Shown here one piece after another: positions 6,101-8,747 of a stretch of DNA of 8,747 nucleotides (positions are counted from its first letter, which is position 1; the number at the start of each line of letters is the position of its first letter). A program made the position numbers and the translations under genes. The stretch is from contig JAETSS010000043.1 of NCBI GenBank assembly GCA_021769545.1, positions 1-8,747 of the forward strand, given 5' to 3'. A model generated the notes under the pieces. It did not search any database and was not told where the DNA came from. It saw only the letters and a list, made by a program, of their open reading frames with translations. The DNA is from Eubacterium sp. GTDB lineage: Bacteria > Bacillota_A > Clostridia > Peptostreptococcales > Anaerovoracaceae.

Positions 6101-7262
6101 TATCGTCAACAAATGCATAAAAAATGATATCCCCTTGAGAAATCTGAAATGGAAGGATAAGCTTGAATCCACCGCAGAGGTAAGGGGAGATGATTTCGAC
6201 GGTCTGAAAAAAACAGCGGGACACTCGTATAAGATAACGGTCCTGAAGGAAGGCGGAGCAGTCTCGCTTTTCAAAAGCATGAAAGCCAATATAGTAGCAT
6301 TGACAGGCGCCTTTTTACTGGGTGCCTTGATTTTTTATCAGAGCCTCTTTGTGGCTGAAATAAGGATAGACGGGTACAGGAGCATAAGTGAGGAAAGTCT
6401 GAGGCAGGTCATCGCCGAGGCAGGTCTTTACGAGGGCGTCAGGAAGCCGGAAAACTACGATGACGTCAAGAAGGCCCTGTACGGGAATTTTGAAGATATA
6501 ACATGGGTAAGCGTGTATGAAAACGGCAGGCTGATAGAGATCGAAGTGGCGGAAGCCTCAGACAGCAAGGCTGCGGAGAAGGCGAAAAAAACTCCGGTGG
6601 ATATAGTGGCCTCACGCTCTGGCATGGTGGAAAAGATACTGCCGCTGCAGGGCAACGCCTGCGTGCAGAAGGGCGATTATGTCAATAAAGGAGACCTGCT
6701 CATAAGCGGCTCCTTCGAATATCAGAGTACGGATTACAGTCAGGGCGATGATGTGAAGACACTTTACAGCCATGCCACCGGACAGGTGTTTGCAAAGGCT
6801 CCCCTGCAGCTTACATATTATGTTGAAAAAAACGAGAGAATAAAGGAATATACGGGGCACTTCATCCCCGGGATATATATCAGATTCGGTGATCTTGAAT
6901 TGGATACGGCATCGGGACTCAACGGATACGAAGCGTCCGTAAGGGAGGAAAGGAAGCTTCTGGACATCGTAAAGCCGCTGCCCGTAAAGCTCAGCCTGGT
7001 GAAGATATGTGAGGTGGATATCAGGGAGCGTCACCGCGATATGAAAAAGGTACAGAGCGTGGTGGAGGCTGCCATAAGGCAGTATGAACGTGACGATCTT
7101 GACAGTGGAGAGGAGATCGTGAGCCAGAGCATAGATTATTCGGAAAGCGAAGGGACCATCAAGGCAAATGTGTTACTTGAGATCCTGGAGGATATAGGAG
7201 AGGAAAAGGCGATAAAGGTCAAGAAGGAGAAGAAGACAGAGGAAAAAGCGCAGCAGGAGTGA
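6030..7262 (+). CDS. yqfD: Stage IV sporulation protein YqfD
   Basis: Single-pass membrane protein of 410 residues; B. subtilis YqfD, about 400 residues, is a sigma-E-dependent mother-cell sporulation protein. An N-terminal cytoplasmic part at about 1-83 includes RKIRIEGTDLNNIVNKCIKN, where the family is conserved. One transmembrane segment lies at about 86-108. A POTRA/FtsQ-like region at about 109-177 (EIRIDGYRSIS through ITWVSVYENGRLIEIEV) follows. After it comes a barrel-like segment IVASRSGMVEKILP... VQKGDYVNKGDLLISGSF at about 192-229. The C terminus is highly charged (Lys/Glu). The start is the GTG at 6030: it sits just before the conserved RKIRIEG region, and no ATG in this frame lies nearby. 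GGAAGG at 6011-6016 is 13 bases upstream, a loose ribosome site; TTG at 6036 is the alternative. The overlap with yqfC is 71 bases, suggesting translational coupling. Confidence 0.94.
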   Translation: MKLKRFGFLHHYRKIRIEGTDLNNIVNKCIKNDIPLRNLKWKDKLESTAEVRGDDFDGLKKTAGHSYKITVLKEGGAVSLFKSMKANIVALTGAFLLGALIFYQSLFVAEIRIDGYRSISEESLRQVIAEAGLYEGVRKPENYDDVKKALYGNFEDITWVSVYENGRLIEIEVAEASDSKAAEKAKKTPVDIVASRSGMVEKILPLQGNACVQKGDYVNKGDLLISGSFEYQSTDYSQGDDVKTLYSHATGQVFAKAPLQLTYYVEKNERIKEYTGHFIPGIYIRFGDLELDTASGLNGYEASVREERKLLDIVKPLPVKLSLVKICEVDIRERHRDMKKVQSVVEAAIRQYERDDLDSGEEIVSQSIDYSESEGTIKANVLLEILEDIGEEKAIKVKKEKKTEEKAQQE

Positions 7263-7289
7263 GAAACGGCGAATGGAGGAAGGAAAGTG

Positions 7290-7310
7290 TTGCCTTTTAT
7301 ATTGCCTTTT
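7290..7310 (+). repeat. Tandem-like direct repeat TTGCCTTTT upstream of phoH
   Basis: TTGCCTTTT occurs at 7290-7298 and 7302-7310, exactly 12 bases apart. The second copy supplies the -35 box of the phoH promoter. Twelve bases is not a whole number of helical turns but is a whole number of codons, and in one frame both copies read Leu-Pro-Phe. It may be a regulator site, a coding micro-repeat, or a chance T-rich duplication. Confidence 0.45.
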
Positions 7311-7330
7311 TTCCTGTGAGAAAATATAAT
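7302..7330 (+). promoter_or_regulatory. Sigma-A-type promoter of phoH-ybeY
   Basis: TTGCCT at 7302-7307 and a perfect TATAAT at 7325-7330 are separated by exactly 17 bases, in the 124-base gap between yqfD and phoH. The start site would be near 7337, about 50 bases ahead of the phoH start codon. It would let phoH and ybeY be expressed in vegetative cells independently of the sporulation genes. No intrinsic terminator separates yqfD from this promoter, so read-through is also possible. Confidence 0.7.
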
Positions 7331-7370
7331 AAGTATAAAGGATATTAAAACACAATCATGGAAATCGTGG

Positions 7371-7379
7371 AAAAAGGAG
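7371..7379 (+). promoter_or_regulatory. Strong ribosome binding site that fixes the phoH TTG start
   Basis: AAAAAGGAG lies seven bases before TTG at 7387. The nearest ATG upstream (7358) is out of frame, and the first in-frame ATG (7417) has no comparable site, so the TTG is the best start. Confidence 0.8.
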
Positions 7380-7386
7380 ACATCAG

Positions 7387-8379
7387 TTGGAAAACCGCAG
7401 CAGGGAAAATTCGAATATGGTAAACGTCCCCATAAGCGACACCATCGACAGAGGAGAGCTTTTCGGGGGACTTGATAAAAATCTAAAGCTGATAGAAGAT
7501 AATTTCAAGGTCGATATAATACAGAGAGATAACGACCTGATATTGAAGGGTACCCACATTTCTCAGGCGGAAAAAATAATCAGAGAGATGATGGGCGTTT
7601 TGGAAAAAGGAGAAAAATTGGACGAGCAGAAGATAAACTACATTGCAGACCTGAGCGATAAGGGGATCTCATACAAGGAGGAAAACGTCAGCAGAGACAT
7701 AATATGCTTCACCCATGAGGGAAAGCCGCTGAGACCTAAGACGATAGGACAGAAGGGCTATGTGGATACCATCAGACGAAAGGACGTGGTGTTCGGCATA
7801 GGTCCCGCAGGAACGGGCAAGACGTATATAGCCGTTGCCATGGCGGTAAACGCTTTCAAGAACAAGGAGATACAGAAGATAATACTGGCAAGACCGGCCG
7901 TTGAAGCGGGAGAAAGGCTGGGATTCCTTCCGGGCGACCTGCAGGAAAAGGTGGATCCGTATCTGAGGCCCCTCTACGATGCCCTCTACGATGTGCTGGG
8001 CAGGGAAAGCGCCTTGAGGCTCAAGGAAAAGGAGGTCATAGAGGTTGTTCCGCTGGCGTATATGAGAGGAAGGACCCTTGACAATTCCTTTATCATTCTG
8101 GACGAGGCTCAGAATACGACGCCGGAGCAGATGAAGATGTTCCTGACGAGAATGGGCTTCGGTTCAAAGGTGGTCGTAACGGGAGACGTGACCCAGATAG
8201 ACCTTCCGAGAGGCAAAAAATCAGGCCTCATCGAAGCATCGAAGATATTGAAGGACGTCAAGGAAATAGGCTTCTGCTATATGAAGGATGTAGACGTAGT
8301 AAGGCATCAGCTTGTCAAGAAGATCATCAATGCGTACGATGTGTATTACAAGGCTCATCCGCCTAAGGAGGAAGAGTGA
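7387..8379 (+). CDS. phoH: PhoH-family NTPase
   Basis: Cytosolic P-loop NTPase of the PhoH family (330 residues, usual length about 310-330). The family is proposed to act in RNA metabolism, partly because it so often neighbours ybeY, as here; the exact substrate is unsettled. An N-terminal KH-like domain is seen at about 24-70 (LFGGLDKNLKLIEDNF). Walker A is GPAGTGKT at 139-146, with Lys145 and Thr146 contacting nucleotide. ARPAVEAGERLGFLPGDLQE (168-187) is a PhoH hallmark. Walker B is FIILDEAQN at 235-243, with Asp239 and Glu240. TGDVTQIDL at 265-273 is the sensor-like motif. All key residues are present. The start is TTG, chosen because AAAAAGGAG lies seven bases upstream and the protein then begins at the usual point. 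A promoter lies about 60 bases upstream, and ybeY follows after a four-base gap. Confidence 0.96.
   Translation: MENRSRENSNMVNVPISDTIDRGELFGGLDKNLKLIEDNFKVDIIQRDNDLILKGTHISQAEKIIREMMGVLEKGEKLDEQKINYIADLSDKGISYKEENVSRDIICFTHEGKPLRPKTIGQKGYVDTIRRKDVVFGIGPAGTGKTYIAVAMAVNAFKNKEIQKIILARPAVEAGERLGFLPGDLQEKVDPYLRPLYDALYDVLGRESALRLKEKEVIEVVPLAYMRGRTLDNSFIILDEAQNTTPEQMKMFLTRMGFGSKVVVTGDVTQIDLPRGKKSGLIEASKILKDVKEIGFCYMKDVDVVRHQLVKKIINAYDVYYKAHPPKEEE
8364..8371 (+). promoter_or_regulatory. Ribosome binding site of ybeY inside the phoH 3' end
   Basis: TAAGGAGG is a near-perfect complement of the 16S rRNA 3' end. It lies within the last codons of phoH (Pro-Lys-Glu-Glu), 12 bases before the ybeY ATG at 8384. 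The spacing is a little long. A second ATG at 8393 would be too far away, so 8384 is preferred. Confidence 0.7.
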
Positions 8380-8383
8380 TCGT

Positions 8384-8747
8384 ATGAGGATAATGTGCAA
8401 CGATGAAAACGCCGTGACGGCTGAAATGATGGATGTTTTCGTTAAGGCCGCCGCACTGTGCGTGGAAAACGAGGGACTCTGTCCCGACAACATGGAGGTC
8501 AGCCTTTCCTTTGTATCGAAAGAAGAGATCCATGATCTCAATAAGAGCTACAGGAACGTGGACAGCCCTACGGATGTGTTGTCTTTTCCTCTTATAGAGG
8601 ATATGGAGGATATGGATGACGGTGAGGAGATATTGCTGGGAGATGTGGTCATATGTCAGGAGAAGGCAGAAGAGCAGGCGGAGGAATACGGGCATTCCGT
8701 GGAAAGGGAGCTGGTATATCTGTTCGTCCACAGCATCTGTCATCTGC
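8384..8747 (+). CDS. ybeY: Endoribonuclease YbeY, 3'-truncated by window edge
   Basis: Metal-dependent single-strand endoribonuclease (UPF0054 family) involved in 16S rRNA 3'-end maturation and ribosome quality control in bacteria studied. The frame starts at ATG 8384, four bases after the phoH stop, and runs open to the window edge: 121 codons plus one base, against a usual length of about 150-165. LSFVSKEEIHDLNKSYRNVD at 41-60 and SPTDVLSFPL at 61-70 are family signatures; Arg57 matches the conserved catalytic Arg. LLGDVVIC at 84-91 is the next conserved strand. The zinc-binding motif begins with His116 and His120 in VHSICHL, and the sequence stops before the third His. The loop between SFP and GDVVI is very acidic and carries a 9-base tandem duplication. 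Pairing with phoH is the common bacterial arrangement. Confidence 0.95.
   Translation, partial: MRIMCNDENAVTAEMMDVFVKAAALCVENEGLCPDNMEVSLSFVSKEEIHDLNKSYRNVDSPTDVLSFPLIEDMEDMDDGEEILLGDVVICQEKAEEQAEEYGHSVERELVYLFVHSICHL
8597..8614 (+). repeat. 9-base in-frame tandem duplication in ybeY
   Basis: GAGGATATG occurs twice back to back (8597-8605 and 8606-8614), encoding Glu-Asp-Met twice in the acidic loop of YbeY before GDVVI. It is in frame, so it should be harmless; the loop is variable in the family. Confidence 0.8.

Noticed and set aside
7281..7314. AGGAAA/TTTCCT inverted repeat after yqfD as a terminator
   Set aside because: The stem is six A/T-rich pairs with a loop of about 22 bases and no T-tract after it.
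7358..7423. Short frame from ATG 7358 overlapping the phoH start
   Set aside because: It has no ribosome site; the AAAAAGGAG downstream of its ATG serves the phoH TTG.
7970..7994. Near-repeat of CTCTACGATG inside phoH
   Set aside because: It encodes the conserved PLYDALYD motif of the family, so protein constraint explains it.

Overview
The window is an ordinary chromosomal stretch from an anaerobic, endospore-forming-lineage Bacillota, most likely class Clostridia. The basis is: (i) a yqfC-yqfD sporulation pair followed by phoH and ybeY, an order typical of spore-forming Bacillota; (ii) strong GGAG-type ribosome binding sites and GTG/TTG starts; (iii) a DinB of the clostridial sub-type. G+C looks close to one half, yet Ile is very often ATA and Arg very often AGA/AGG, a combination I associate with some Clostridia (for example Anaerovoracaceae). 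That family placement is inference. No RNA gene, insertion sequence, prophage gene or CRISPR array was seen.

Layout. 1-939: 3' part of an ATP-type 6-phosphofructokinase gene (pfkA). 936-2162, minus strand: DNA polymerase IV (dinB), convergent with pfkA; the two genes share a single CTAG that supplies both stop codons. 2163-2309: compact divergent regulatory region with a clear dinB promoter, an extended -10 promoter for the rightward operon, and two copies of a 14-base direct repeat (13 of 14 identical, 48 bases apart) next to these promoters. 2310-5765: tightly packed four-gene operon: an unannotated 49-residue small protein, a DUF308/HdeD-like membrane protein, a short HI0933/BaiN-family flavoprotein and a COG2509 FAD-dependent dehydrogenase. 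5751-7262: promoter plus yqfC and yqfD, which overlap by 71 bases in different frames. 7263-7386: 124-base spacer with a good phoH promoter, a 9-base direct repeat and a possible ten-codon micro-ORF. 7387-8747: phoH (TTG start) and the first 121 codons of ybeY, cut off by the window edge inside its metal-binding motif.

How the genes relate. pfkA serves glycolysis; dinB is a translesion polymerase; the two flavoproteins are translationally coupled and probably co-expressed, but their substrates are unknown; yqfC/yqfD belong to the mother-cell sporulation programme; phoH and ybeY belong to an RNA-processing/ribosome-quality neighbourhood. I did not find a clearly new biological system. The points most worth checking are the direct repeat between the divergent promoters, the overlooked 49-residue protein, the long yqfC/yqfD overlap, and the possible micro-ORF upstream of phoH.
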